The notes under the pieces: model-generated
Database searches by the model: none
Told to the model about the DNA's origin: nothing
What the model saw: the letters and a program-made list of their open reading frames with translations, nothing else
Shown here: positions 6,551-14,461 of the stretch, piece by piece
Numbering within the stretch: the stretch's first letter is position 1
How the letters are laid out: every line of letters starts with the position of its first letter
Translations under genes and position numbers: made by a program
Virus record (IMG/VR): IMGVR_UViG_3300009285_005282
Coordinates: 1 to 64,000 of that record
Origin: a virus
Direction: 5' to 3' (one strand)
Length of the DNA stretch: 64,000 nt

Positions 6551-6570
6551 TTGCCGCGGAAACGCGGCAA
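6551..6570 (+). terminator. Perfect hairpin terminator, plus-strand copy of the repeat family
   Basis: TTGCCGCG-GAAA-CGCGGCAA is an 8-bp perfect stem with a GNRA-type tetraloop, followed by CTCTTAGCTAGGTATC. The tail matches the AATTCCTTAG(C/T).GGGTA sequence that follows the minus-strand hairpins at 10.3, 18.9, 20.2, 26.6, 27.4 and 27.9 kb. It sits between the convergent genes ending at 6537 and 6585. Confidence 0.75.
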
Positions 6571-6584
6571 CTCTTAGCTAGGTA

Positions 6585-9500
6585 TCAGCCGAGCTGCCCA
6601 CGGGACTGCCAAAGCTCGGTGACGTAGGCCATGACCGCGCTAGCCTTTTCGGAGCGGGTGTCGAGTCGTACCAGGGCGTCCTGGTTGCGCTGTCGGTCCT
6701 CCGAGGTTACTTGCGCTTCCTGCCCACCCTCCAACCGAGAAGACTCAGTGCTGATGCCGAGGATGCGCCGGACGGGGCGGCCCTCGCTATCGGGGGGCAG
6801 TAGGTTGCGCAGGTTGCGCCCGTTCTCCCCGTTGCCGAAGGCACGGGAGTGGAAGCCCTCAACGCCCTGCGTCTCCCCGGTTTCAGCGTTGATGGTCAAG
6901 TCCCGGGAGCCGAGCATGTCAGTCAGTGTCGCAACCGGGCGCCAGGTGTACGCACGGATGAACTCGTGGATGTCCGCGCCGGCTTGCTGTTTGATGGCGC
7001 TGTAGGAACGAACCAGCAGGTCGATGGCTCGCTCCACGCTGATGTGCATCTCCGCCTCTTGCACTGTTCTGCCGTCCACGCGGATAGGGTCTTGGTTGCC
7101 CTGTACTTGCTGATCCTGGGTAGGGGTGTACGGCGGTGTGCGGATTGCGTTCTCGTCAGACGTGTACGCTCCGGAGGCGGACACGCCTGGAGCGTCCCAG
7201 ACCGGGTTGAAGTCAGGTGTATCCCGTAGCGAAAGGTCACTTAGCCTCGCCTGTACGGCGCGCGCATCCGCAGATGCTGTCCTGGTGTCCCCCAGCCGCG
7301 TGTCGATTACGATTGGGTCGGTGATAGCTCCGATGCCAAAGAATTGCTGGTACACTCCGCCGATCTGGTCGTTGCGCCAGCAGTCCGCCATCCACGGCGG
7401 GCGTACAAAGTCCTCTAGTGGTACGTCAACCACCTCCTGTTGGTAGGACTCCACGTCTTCGGTAACTCGGTAGGCGCGAAACTCTACTTCTTCGGTGGTG
7501 CTGCCAATAAGGGTCACGACCTCGGGTCCGTACGCGTCGGCGCGCTGGCTGGTCCCCACGAGGACGGACATTGTGTACCCGCGTGGACCGCGGCTGTTGA
7601 AGGTGCCATACAGGCGATAGGAGCCCGAGCTTTGCTCCAGTGCTGTGACCTCGGTGATACGCCCGTGGTTAGGTCCCAGCTGTCCTACCAATGGTGGGTC
7701 AGAGGGGAGCGCGGCGACGGTGGTTGACACCGTGGTCGTTCCACCCTGACGGTTGGAGGTGCGTATGCGGTTGGCGCCGAGCAGCTCGTCGTTGTCCCGG
7801 TGGGTCCTTGCAGCGGCGAAAGTGTACGAGGTGCTGGCCGAGTCCTGGGTGACGCTGTGCTGTAACCCCATGACCAGCCCCACGTACTGGACGGGAACGG
7901 TGTGCTTCAGGATGTCCCAGGCGTCCAGGATGCCCCAGTCCTCGCTGAAGGTCAGCTCGTTGTCCGCGTCCCGTGTGACCCCGGGGTAGTTGCTCTGCGC
8001 CGCCTGCTCCAAAAATTCCTCCCCCCGCAGCCCTGATAGCGTCAGCTGCTCCGCGGTCATGGGCCTGTCCACCACTACTGCGGGAAAACCACAGACCGCC
8101 CAGGGGTTGAACTTACCGGAGACGGACATGGAACGGGAGCTCCAGCGGTTCTTGAAGAACTGGTGGTTGGCGGCGCGCATGACGTAGGGAACTCGCGCCC
8201 CACGGTAGTCGGTTTGCTGGCCGTTGACCGCTACCATGTTGACTTCGTTCATGCGCTCAAAGATGGGCACCGGCCCCGTGTAGAGCTCGTGCTCCATGAG
8301 CCGTTGCGCGTACGCCTCCCGGCGTAGCGTGGCCCCTTCAGTGGAGCTCTGCTGTCCTTGGCGTACCCGCGCGCCCAGCACCTCCACGTCCGGCGCGAAG
8401 TAGACGGAGTTAAGCAGCTCGTCGGGGCCGAATATCTCGTCCGACACCGTCAGGCGCATTCTGGAGACCTCGCGGAGGTACATGCGCTGCATCTCGATCT
8501 GGGAGTAGAGCTCAGGGAACAGTATGTTGCAGCGAGGCGGAGCGCACATGAAGATGTCCGGCCGGATGATCTGACTGTACAGCCGTTTGGACACGGTTGT
8601 CTCCGACTCTCGCTCCCGGCTGTCCCGCGACGTGTACGTTCCCCCGTCAAGCGCGGTTAGCGTATCGGTCAACGCCGTCCTTGCTTGCTGGAAATGGCTG
8701 CTGTTGCGTTGGAGTATGTTCGTATACCGTGCTCTAACGTCGGTGTGGTTCGCGCTCTCGAAACGGGCGATAGCTGCTCCCGCCGTGCGCAGCTCCGTTG
8801 CTGCGGTTTGTAGATTTGACAGCGCCGCGGTGAAATCGTACTGGCGGCTGTACGGCTCTAGGGCTGTACGGCTCGCTAAAATGTTTCGGGCCAGGCCCTC
8901 CATCGCCCCCGACAATCCACGGTTGCGTACTTGGCGTGTGGTGGTGCTGAAGTCGACGACGGCCTGCCGTTGCGTGGCAATGTCCCCGGATATCTGGTTG
9001 TACGCCGCGGTGCTCCTGAAGTTGTGGGTGCGTGACACCGCCTCCCGGCGGGTGGTGGAGTAAGAGTCCGGTGCTTGGTACCGCGCTACCGGGCAGGGTA
9101 CCGTGTTGTGGAAAATGAAGCCGTTCAGCAGGTTCAGGATTTCGCGGAAGGACGCGATCTGTCCCAGGCGGCCAGCCGAGTTGCGCGCCCAAACGTTGAA
9201 CGCACGCCGTGGAAAGAGTCGTTGGCTTGACGCGTCATCCTCTGCGGCGCCCAGCATGTCGATAAGGTGATAGCGAAGCTCGGCGATGGTGAAGAAGTCG
9301 TTCACCCCTCGAAAGCCGGCGCGGGTGTACACTCCACCAACACGTTCCAGCAGGTGCACCACCCCGCTTAGCAGACCGGTAAGCTCGGGGTGGGACACTG
9401 AGCGTCGGGTGATCACGTCTACCAGTGTGCTCTCCGGGCTCTGGAAGAAGGTGTCGAACAGCGTGGTGCCCGCGCCGACGAACTGCGCAGTGGTGTTGCC

Positions 9501-10229
9501 ATGCAGGCTGGAGACGTTGACCTGGTACTGGTAGCAGGTGTCCCAGTAGACGCTTAGGTCCAGGCAGCTCAGGATGATTGCTCGCTGCGACGCACTTTTC
9601 ATGAACTGGTAGCCGATGACCTCCCCACAAAAGAACAGCTTCCACTTGTTGTCCTCGACACTGTGGTCCTCAACCGGCCCGGTGCTCGCGCTGGACGTCC
9701 CCACCTCCCCAGGCCCCCCCACTCCCGCCCCCCATCCGGTGATCTGGCCGGTGGTTGTGGGGCCGGCGGCGTGGGTGTCCATGCACGCCGGCAACCCGGT
9801 CAGCTCCGCATCAACCGCGTCATCCTCCGGGAGGGACGTACCACCGGAGGGGGACCAACCGCCGGTGTCACCAGAGGCGCTGAAGTCGGGGGTGTCCCGT
9901 AGCGCGAGGTCGCTCATGCCATCGGTCGCGTCAAAACGTGGGGCCGGGCGTAGGGAGAGGTTGCTCAGGTCGGCTACCTCGTCGGCGGTGCCCACGCGTT
10001 CGCTGGACGATGTGGAGACCCGGATGGTGTCCCCTGGACCGTCGTAGAAGTCTAGGAAGAACAGATGCACCAGCGACCGGGGCAGGAACTGGTGTGCCTT
10101 GTCAGTGGCTGGGATCTGAATCTGGCACTGCGCCGGCGCATCCGGTTGGATGCTTACTGACGCCGAGACTACCGGGACCTCGATCCCCTCGATGAAGCAA
10201 CGGAGCTGTAGATGTTGTGCAACGGCCAT
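6585..10229 (-). CDS. Large baseplate/tail hub-like virion protein (1214 aa)
   Basis: A 1214-residue protein. The N-terminus (CFIEGIEVPVVSASVSIQPD, then PATDKAHQFLPRSLVHLFFL) and the segment LFFCGEVIGYQFMKSASQRA followed by CLDLSVYWDTCYQYQ have the form of baseplate-hub (gpD-like) proteins: a beta-barrel that sets origin and units, then a 'coating' domain. A Ser/Gly-rich linker separates them at about residues 110-195. A short motif, (L/M)S(D/N)L(S/A)LR..P.F, occurs three times (about residues 88, 105 and 996). The start ATG has only a weak GGTAGGGG site and no TATAAG box. It is the sole long structural-type gene on this strand here. The hub assignment is by pattern, not homology search. Confidence 0.6.
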   Translation of the reverse strand: MAVAQHLQLRCFIEGIEVPVVSASVSIQPDAPAQCQIQIPATDKAHQFLPRSLVHLFFLDFYDGPGDTIRVSTSSSERVGTADEVADLSNLSLRPAPRFDATDGMSDLALRDTPDFSASGDTGGWSPSGGTSLPEDDAVDAELTGLPACMDTHAAGPTTTGQITGWGAGVGGPGEVGTSSASTGPVEDHSVEDNKWKLFFCGEVIGYQFMKSASQRAIILSCLDLSVYWDTCYQYQVNVSSLHGNTTAQFVGAGTTLFDTFFQSPESTLVDVITRRSVSHPELTGLLSGVVHLLERVGGVYTRAGFRGVNDFFTIAELRYHLIDMLGAAEDDASSQRLFPRRAFNVWARNSAGRLGQIASFREILNLLNGFIFHNTVPCPVARYQAPDSYSTTRREAVSRTHNFRSTAAYNQISGDIATQRQAVVDFSTTTRQVRNRGLSGAMEGLARNILASRTALEPYSRQYDFTAALSNLQTAATELRTAGAAIARFESANHTDVRARYTNILQRNSSHFQQARTALTDTLTALDGGTYTSRDSRERESETTVSKRLYSQIIRPDIFMCAPPRCNILFPELYSQIEMQRMYLREVSRMRLTVSDEIFGPDELLNSVYFAPDVEVLGARVRQGQQSSTEGATLRREAYAQRLMEHELYTGPVPIFERMNEVNMVAVNGQQTDYRGARVPYVMRAANHQFFKNRWSSRSMSVSGKFNPWAVCGFPAVVVDRPMTAEQLTLSGLRGEEFLEQAAQSNYPGVTRDADNELTFSEDWGILDAWDILKHTVPVQYVGLVMGLQHSVTQDSASTSYTFAAARTHRDNDELLGANRIRTSNRQGGTTTVSTTVAALPSDPPLVGQLGPNHGRITEVTALEQSSGSYRLYGTFNSRGPRGYTMSVLVGTSQRADAYGPEVVTLIGSTTEEVEFRAYRVTEDVESYQQEVVDVPLEDFVRPPWMADCWRNDQIGGVYQQFFGIGAITDPIVIDTRLGDTRTASADARAVQARLSDLSLRDTPDFNPVWDAPGVSASGAYTSDENAIRTPPYTPTQDQQVQGNQDPIRVDGRTVQEAEMHISVERAIDLLVRSYSAIKQQAGADIHEFIRAYTWRPVATLTDMLGSRDLTINAETGETQGVEGFHSRAFGNGENGRNLRNLLPPDSEGRPVRRILGISTESSRLEGGQEAQVTSEDRQRNQDALVRLDTRSEKASAVMAYVTELWQSRGQLG

Positions 10230-10258
10230 GCCCCTACCCTACCACAAGTGATGACCAG

Positions 10259-10288
10259 CTAAGGAATTGCCGCAGGAGTTGCGGCTAG
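10259..10288 (-). terminator. Repeat-family hairpin (30-bp element)
   Basis: CTAAGGAATTGCCGCAGGAG plus TTGCGGCTAG on the plus strand. Read on the minus strand it is CTA-GCCGCA-actcc-TGCGGC-AATTCCTTAG: a 6-bp perfect stem followed by the family tail. It lies between the minus-strand gene that ends at 10397 and the start of the hub-like gene at 10229, so it should end transcription of the former. Confidence 0.65.
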
Positions 10289-10396
10289 GGAGGGGTGGCG
10301 ACGTAGCGCGCCGTCGCTTGAGTCAGAGGGGCTTGCAGCGTGTAGCGCGGGTCGTCATTGTTGAGAATGTGGGGGCCGGTCTCGGTTCCGTTCGGG

Positions 10397-10711
10397 TCAC
10401 GTACTCGTCAGCGGATTCGGTCGTAGCTCTCCTTCCTGTTCGACGGTTACCCGCAAGGGGCCGTTCTTCCCCCGCAGACGTAGCTCAATACGAACGGTGC
10501 CGGCGGCGTGCATTACTTTTTCTAGCTGCTGCACAAGTACCTCCAACACCCGCGTGTCTGCCGTGACATCAACGTCGGAGTTGACGTTCTCGGTCGCCCA
10601 GCGGGCGTATCTGTCCACGGTGCACGGGAGTCGTTCCAGCTCACGACTCTCGATCCACGAGGCTACCCCGAGCGCCCAGCGCCCGATCAGTCCCAACAGC
10701 CAGTCCAACAT
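10397..10711 (-). CDS. Small protein with amphipathic N-terminus (104 aa)
   Basis: A 104-residue protein starting MLDWLLGLIGRWALGVASWI, a hydrophobic or amphipathic helix, followed by a helical body (DTRVLEVLVQQLEKVMHAAG) and a beta hairpin (TVRIELRLRGKNGPLRVTVE). ATG 10711 has GGAGG at good spacing; the longer ORF start at 10744 lacks one. The 40 codons after its stop are open in the +1 frame and read like protein, so the true product might be longer (see findings). Function unknown. Confidence 0.65.
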   Translation of the reverse strand: MLDWLLGLIGRWALGVASWIESRELERLPCTVDRYARWATENVNSDVDVTADTRVLEVLVQQLEKVMHAAGTVRIELRLRGKNGPLRVTVEQEGELRPNPLTST

Positions 10712-10795
10712 GCGTTCCTCCACCAGGAATTGTTGCAGAAGCACGTCAAGGGAGAAAGGTGGGGCGGCCGGCCGCTAGCGAAAACGGGTGTTTTG

Positions 10796-11395
10796 TCAGT
10801 TCACTTCGCCCGGCCACTCCGGGATCTCTGAGCGGAGATCTTTTGCCTGCCGGACCCGTTCCTCCTCTAGCGCCACAGCCTCCTCTGCCGCCGTCGCTGT
10901 TGACCGTATCGCGTTTACTGCTATCGCCCACTCTGCTGCCCTCGCCGCTCGCGCCGCGTCCGACGCCCACACTGCGGCCATCGTCGCCCACGTCGCTGAC
11001 CGCATCGCACTTCCTACTGTCTCCCACGCCGCTGCCTTTGTCGCTTGCGTCGCTATCGCTGCCTCCGCTGCTTGCGCTGACCGGTCGTCGCCGGTAAGCC
11101 ACCGTACGGCCCACTCCCACCAGTCAACGGCCCAGGGGGCGTCGTTCCCCTCCAGCGATTTCATCACGTGCCGGATGACGCGCTCGACGACTTTGTCGGT
11201 GGCCCGCAGCAGTGCGGGCATCACTGCTCGCAGTTCAGCGGCCGACAGCCCGTACCGGAGCTGCCAGCCCATCCAGTCGCCGCGCTGACAGAGCTTCCAG
11301 GCGTCGGCTTGGGTGGCGTCTGGACCGAGCGATTTTCGCCATTTCAACGCCTCAGGACACGAACTGTGGGCCAGGCCCCATTCGTAAGCGTTCAT
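10796..11395 (-). CDS. Ala/Trp-rich paralogue C (MNAYEWG family)
   Basis: A 199-residue member of the same family as the copies at 1-1340: MNAYEWGLAHSSCPEALKW, KSLGPDATQADAWKLC, WQLRYGLSAAELRAVMPALL, the SLEGNDAPWAVDWWEWAVRW segment, an Ala-rich middle (about residues 125-180), and the end KDLRSEIPEWPGEVN. The ATG at 11395 has GGAGG upstream; the longer reading frame before it is discarded because it lacks the family start. It lies on the opposite strand from its closest relatives, which implies movement or rearrangement of this gene. Function unknown. Confidence 0.82.
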   Translation of the reverse strand: MNAYEWGLAHSSCPEALKWRKSLGPDATQADAWKLCQRGDWMGWQLRYGLSAAELRAVMPALLRATDKVVERVIRHVMKSLEGNDAPWAVDWWEWAVRWLTGDDRSAQAAEAAIATQATKAAAWETVGSAMRSATWATMAAVWASDAARAARAAEWAIAVNAIRSTATAAEEAVALEEERVRQAKDLRSEIPEWPGEVN

Positions 11396-11483
11396 TGGAG
11401 CCTCCGGAGCAGCCGCCAGATCAGGCGGGCGAGCCGGGCTGTCAGTCGGTCCCACAGTGGGGGGCTTACGCATCCGGGGTGTG

Positions 11484-11750
11484 TCATCGCCAACTCTGTA
11501 TCCTACGGAGAAGGATGTCTAACTGGGATTCGGGGGGCGCGGCGTGCACCCCTGCCTCCAAGTAGTGGTGTAGGCAGCGTGGGCAGAGTGCCCACCATCC
11601 CCAGGCGTCGTACTCGTACCCCGGTGGGGGTACGTTGAACTCATACCCTGTCGGCTCTGCGCATACCGCGCAACTCTTATGTTGCCTGGCCGGTCGGCGC
11701 ATAGTGCACAGTTCTCTGGTCTCTCTGGTTCTTCCCTGTACGCTCAGCAT
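11484..11750 (-). CDS. CxxC/CPRC zinc-binding small protein (88 aa)
   Basis: An 88-residue protein with CAVCAEPTGYEF and ALCPRCLHHYLEAG, two CxxC pairs that could form a zinc ribbon, and an aromatic-rich middle (PPPGYEYDAWGWWALC). ATG 11750 follows GGAGAAAACG; upstream codons in frame belong to the promoter region. A TATAAG box lies 40 bases before the start and two short inverted repeats flank it. Function unknown. Confidence 0.72.
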   Translation of the reverse strand: MLSVQGRTRETRELCTMRRPARQHKSCAVCAEPTGYEFNVPPPGYEYDAWGWWALCPRCLHHYLEAGVHAAPPESQLDILLRRIQSWR

Positions 11751-11790
11751 CGTTTTCTCCTTCCCACTGTAACCCATACAGTGTGAATAC

Positions 11791-11796
11791 CTTATA
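11791..11796 (-). promoter_or_regulatory. TATAAG promoter-like box with flanking dyads
   Basis: Minus-strand GTTATAAGG, 40 bases before the ATG at 11750. CTACA-GT-TGTAG (11804-11815) lies just upstream and CACTG...CAGTG (about 11764-11782) just downstream, so this box has two candidate operator dyads. It belongs to the TATAAG set described in the findings. Confidence 0.6.
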
Positions 11797-11842
11797 ACGA
11801 AAACTACAGTTGTAGCTTTGAGAGAGGTTGCTGGCCGGTACG

Positions 11843-11886
11843 CCCAACTAATTCCCAACTAATTCCCAACTAATACCCAACTAAAA
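11843..11886. repeat. Four tandem 11-bp repeats, CCCAACTAATT
   Basis: Four direct copies: two CCCAACTAATT, then CCCAACTAATA and CCCAACTAAAA. On the minus strand they read TTAGTTGGG, the same sequence that follows the hairpin terminators elsewhere. They sit directly after the large hairpin at 11890-11951 in minus-strand direction and upstream of the 11791 box. Confidence 0.8.
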
Positions 11887-11889
11887 GCA

Positions 11890-11951
11890 GGTGCTCTACG
11901 TTCACCCGCAACTCACCAGATCGGCGAGCCGCGGGGTGAACATAGAGCACC
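11890..11951 (-). terminator. Large two-part hairpin terminator
   Basis: GGTGCTCTA...TAGAGCACC (9 bp) encloses GTTCACCC...GGGTGAAC (8 bp), with a GC-rich loop. On the minus strand it is followed by TGCTTTTAG, a short T-run. It ends the minus-strand transcript of the PcfJ-like gene and the 47-codon gene after it. Confidence 0.75.
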
Positions 11952-11957
11952 GTGCCT

Positions 11958-12101
11958 TTATCTCAGTGCCCAGCCGCACCTCCATGCGGCCCGGACAGCT
12001 CGATAGGCGCGTGCCAGCCGGCCACGCGCCCCAAGGACGTACTCCAGCTCTCGGGCCAAGAGGCCCGGGGCGACCAGCTCCAGTCTCTCGACGGGGCTCA
12101 T
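11958..12101 (-). CDS. Small Arg/Ala/Leu-rich protein (47 aa)
   Basis: A 47-residue ORF (MSPVERLELVAPGLLARELE..., ending AAWRCGWALR). Its ATG overlaps the TGA of the PcfJ-like gene (ATGA) and has GGGAGGGG just before it, which is good evidence that it is translated by coupling. The sequence is a basic helix. It lies between that gene and the large terminator hairpin. Function unknown. Confidence 0.6.
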   Translation of the reverse strand: MSPVERLELVAPGLLARELEYVLGARGRLARAYRAVRAAWRCGWALR

Positions 12102-13918
12102 GTGCCCCTCCCTTCTGCAGCGTGGACCCGCTGCACGTAAGCTCTCAGCACTCGGCAGAGGGCCGGGTGCGGATCAGTGTTCTCTGGGCCACGGTGCTGT
12201 CGCACCAGCCCGTTTCTCGACAACTCGGCGGTGGACCTGACCCCCTTTCGGGGGAGGCGCAGCGACAGGACGACCGACTGGCCGCCCTCCACCGCGCTGG
12301 CGTAGCCGCCGACGCAGTGAGACATCTCCCGCCCCTCCCGCGCCAGCTCCGCGGGGGTGGCCAGGTGTCTCATCACCCGGCGGTATGGGCGGGGCCACTG
12401 CCCTGGGAGTTGGGCGAGGACGCGGTGGTCCTTTCGCGCCTTCTCCTCCCAGTCGGTGGCGAGGCGCCGCGCCGCGGCCTCAAACGCCTCGTCGGGGCGG
12501 GTGGCCACCCCACGGACGAGGTCGGCGTCTTGGATCTCGTCCAGGCGGTCCATAAACCGCCAGACGATCTCTTCGCCCGCGGGGGCGTGGAGGACGCGCT
12601 CCCGCAGAAACGCGCCGTACCCGCCACGACGCTCTACGTCCGCGACCCAACGGACGAGGAGCACGGACCGGAGGCGCGGGAGGTCCTCCAGTCCGGCCAG
12701 CAGATCACGCTGGAGCCACTCCACCAGGTCGGTCCCGCCAGCGAGGAGCCAGCGATGGGCCTCGGCGGCGGACAGCTCGCTACCGCTGACCTGACGGGGG
12801 GACTCCCCGAGGGCCAGTCGGCGAGCCGTATCCAGGGGTACCGTGGGGTAAGCGGGACAGATCATCCCGATTACTCCCTGGACCTGCTGTCTCCCATCCC
12901 AGAGGGTCGTTTCGACCCCCTGGCTCTCGGCGACCTGGGCGGTCCGAGCGCCCTGGTATACCCAGCCGTTCTGGGCCGTCCTCAGGGACAGCGCCAGCCG
13001 GAGTCGCCCACTCCGGTCCTCTGCCAGTCCGCGGAGCAGCGGCCGGGCCGCCTCGACCGCGGGGGCCAGGTCCCGCGCGCGGATCAGCGGGGCGCGGACC
13101 CAGTGCCCGTCCGTCCACCCCCCCGTGTCCTCCCACCCCTTGGGTAGGTGGGAGAGCACTGCCGCCTGCCCCTCGGGGCAGAGCTCCCCGAGGAGGCGGA
13201 GAGCCCCGAGGTCGAGCCGCTCAGCTCGGCCCCCGCCGAGGCTTGCTCGGTTCGCTGCCCGGGCCGCCAACGTGAGTTGGCGTCGGCGTCGGCGGGAGAG
13301 GGACTCCCACCGTGGGAAAAGCACACCCGGGCGGGGGGCGTCCGGCCCGGTGTGCTCCCGCCAGTCCGACCCCCGGCGGACTCCCGCTCGTACCACCATG
13401 GCAGGCCACCCCGCCTGCCAGGCTCCCGCAACCCACTCCGGTTGCGGGTTGTGGCACGACCCGACCGCCGCGGGTCGGGTGGCCACTTGCGCCCAGTAGG
13501 CGAGGAAGTCCGTGAAGACTCTCGCCCACTGGGCCGGGGAGAACCGGTTCCAGCCGGCTGCGACCAGCCGGCCGTCCTCCGGCCACCCTTCCGCCGGGCC
13601 GACGTAGTCCTTCGGCGAGCACACGCCGAAGGTGTTTGGGTGGCGTCGCCGACACGCGGCGACGTAGAGCCCCGCTGTGTCATACCGCGGGGGGCCGGAG
13701 CGCTTGGCCGGCCGCGTGAGAGCCAGCGCGGCCCTCACGGTCCACTCGCCCTCGCGTGGCCCCCACGCCGCGAGCTCGATGTCGCGCTCGGTGGTGGTGG
13801 TGGTGGTGGTGGTGGTGGTGGTGGTGGTGTTGATGCTGGCGAGTCGGCGCGCTGCGCCGCGCCAGCCCTGCACCACCACTGCTGTTACGACCAATTCTGC
13901 TATTGTGGCCCGCAACAT
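12098..13918 (-). CDS. PcfJ-like domain protein with poly-Thr tract (606 aa)
   Basis: The C-terminal about 110 residues carry the PcfJ-like pattern: RVMRHLATPAELAREGREM, then HCVGGYASAVEGGQSVVLSL, a RSTAELSRNGLVRQHRGPEN strand pair, and a final helix. PcfJ-like domains occur in plasmids, phages and 'polyvalent' proteins; their activity is not established. The N-terminus is hydrophobic (MLRATIAELVVTAVVVQG), and residues about 31-43 are an uninterrupted run of 13 threonines encoded by 13 ACC codons. The ATG has AAAGGAGG at ideal spacing and TATAAG 52 bases upstream. The long plus-strand ORF across it is a shadow. Confidence 0.72.
   Translation of the reverse strand: MLRATIAELVVTAVVVQGWRGAARRLASINTTTTTTTTTTTTTERDIELAAWGPREGEWTVRAALALTRPAKRSGPPRYDTAGLYVAACRRRHPNTFGVCSPKDYVGPAEGWPEDGRLVAAGWNRFSPAQWARVFTDFLAYWAQVATRPAAVGSCHNPQPEWVAGAWQAGWPAMVVRAGVRRGSDWREHTGPDAPRPGVLFPRWESLSRRRRRQLTLAARAANRASLGGGRAERLDLGALRLLGELCPEGQAAVLSHLPKGWEDTGGWTDGHWVRAPLIRARDLAPAVEAARPLLRGLAEDRSGRLRLALSLRTAQNGWVYQGARTAQVAESQGVETTLWDGRQQVQGVIGMICPAYPTVPLDTARRLALGESPRQVSGSELSAAEAHRWLLAGGTDLVEWLQRDLLAGLEDLPRLRSVLLVRWVADVERRGGYGAFLRERVLHAPAGEEIVWRFMDRLDEIQDADLVRGVATRPDEAFEAAARRLATDWEEKARKDHRVLAQLPGQWPRPYRRVMRHLATPAELAREGREMSHCVGGYASAVEGGQSVVLSLRLPRKGVRSTAELSRNGLVRQHRGPENTDPHPALCRVLRAYVQRVHAAEGRGT
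13790..13828. repeat. GGT x13 trinucleotide microsatellite inside the PcfJ-like gene
   Basis: Thirteen uninterrupted GGT units on the plus strand (ACC codons on the coding strand). Gain or loss of units keeps the frame. Perfect trinucleotide runs of this length are unusual in phage genes. Confidence 0.95.
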
Positions 13919-13969
13919 CGGGCCTCCTTTCTGCCGGCGTGGCTGCCGGCTTGCTTGTGTCTCTGTTTT

Positions 13970-13975
13970 CTTATA
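13970..13975 (-). promoter_or_regulatory. TATAAG promoter-like box upstream of the PcfJ-like gene
   Basis: Minus-strand GCGTTATAAGAAAAC, 52 bases before the ATG at 13918. A related GTTGTAAGG box lies further upstream at 14037-14042, just after the terminator at 14064-14094, so there may be two start points. Confidence 0.6.
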
Positions 13976-14063
13976 ACGCGGACTTCTACGCGTTCGGCTA
14001 AGTCATGGTGGGGCCACATTCTGCTGGGGTAGTGTCCTTACAACGCAGATTTTGTACTTGGCT

Positions 14064-14094
14064 AAAACGAGGACCAGCTCACGCTGGGTCCTCG
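14064..14094 (-). terminator. Rho-independent terminator with TTTT tail
   Basis: CGAGGACC...GGTCCTCG with an inner AGC/GCT pairing makes an 11-bp stem with one bulge. On the minus strand it is followed by TTTTAGCC. It ends the transcript of the Cys-cluster gene at 14171-14416. Confidence 0.75.
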
Positions 14095-14170
14095 CGGGAA
14101 TGTCGGAACGGAGCCGAACCGCCCAGTCATCCTCCTATGGTCTCCCGCCCCGGGGTGGCGGCCTACCGCC

Positions 14171-14416
14171 TCACGGCACCTCCTTTCTCGTTCGATCCTG
14201 GAACGGCTCCCGCCGCCAGGAGTTCAGGCCGGAGCAGCATCCTTTTCCGATGTCGAGGGCACGCGCTGTCCTGGAGCCTCTTTCCAGGACCAGTCGGCAC
14301 CAGTGCCGACTGTCCCTCCAGACGAGCCCTCCGCACGGTGCGTCAGTCCCGTACGTCACCGCGCCGTAGTAGCAGGGCACTTTGGCGCAGCAGAATCCGC
14401 AGCCGGTGCACTCCAT
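14171..14416 (-). CDS. YkgJ-type Cys-cluster protein (81 aa)
   Basis: An 81-residue protein beginning MECTGCGFCCAKVPCYYG, a CxxCxxCC cluster like that of the YkgJ / UPF0153 family, with later cysteines (APCGG, HWCRL, GKGCC) completing a metal-site pattern. It follows the DUF1874 gene by 45 bases on the same strand and probably shares its transcript. The ribosome site (AAAGGAACG) is far from the ATG and weak. Function unknown; metal binding inferred. Confidence 0.65.
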   Translation of the reverse strand: MECTGCGFCCAKVPCYYGAVTYGTDAPCGGLVWRDSRHWCRLVLERGSRTARALDIGKGCCSGLNSWRREPFQDRTRKEVP

Positions 14417-14461
14417 GTTGGTAGCGTTCCTTTCTGTACCGAGACTTTGTGGAAACTGGTC

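Noticed and set aside
11891-13147. 418-codon plus-strand ORF opposite the PcfJ-like gene
   Set aside because: No ribosome site, Arg/Pro/Gly-rich shadow composition, and the minus-strand frame has PcfJ-like motifs, a strong ribosome site and a coupled neighbour.
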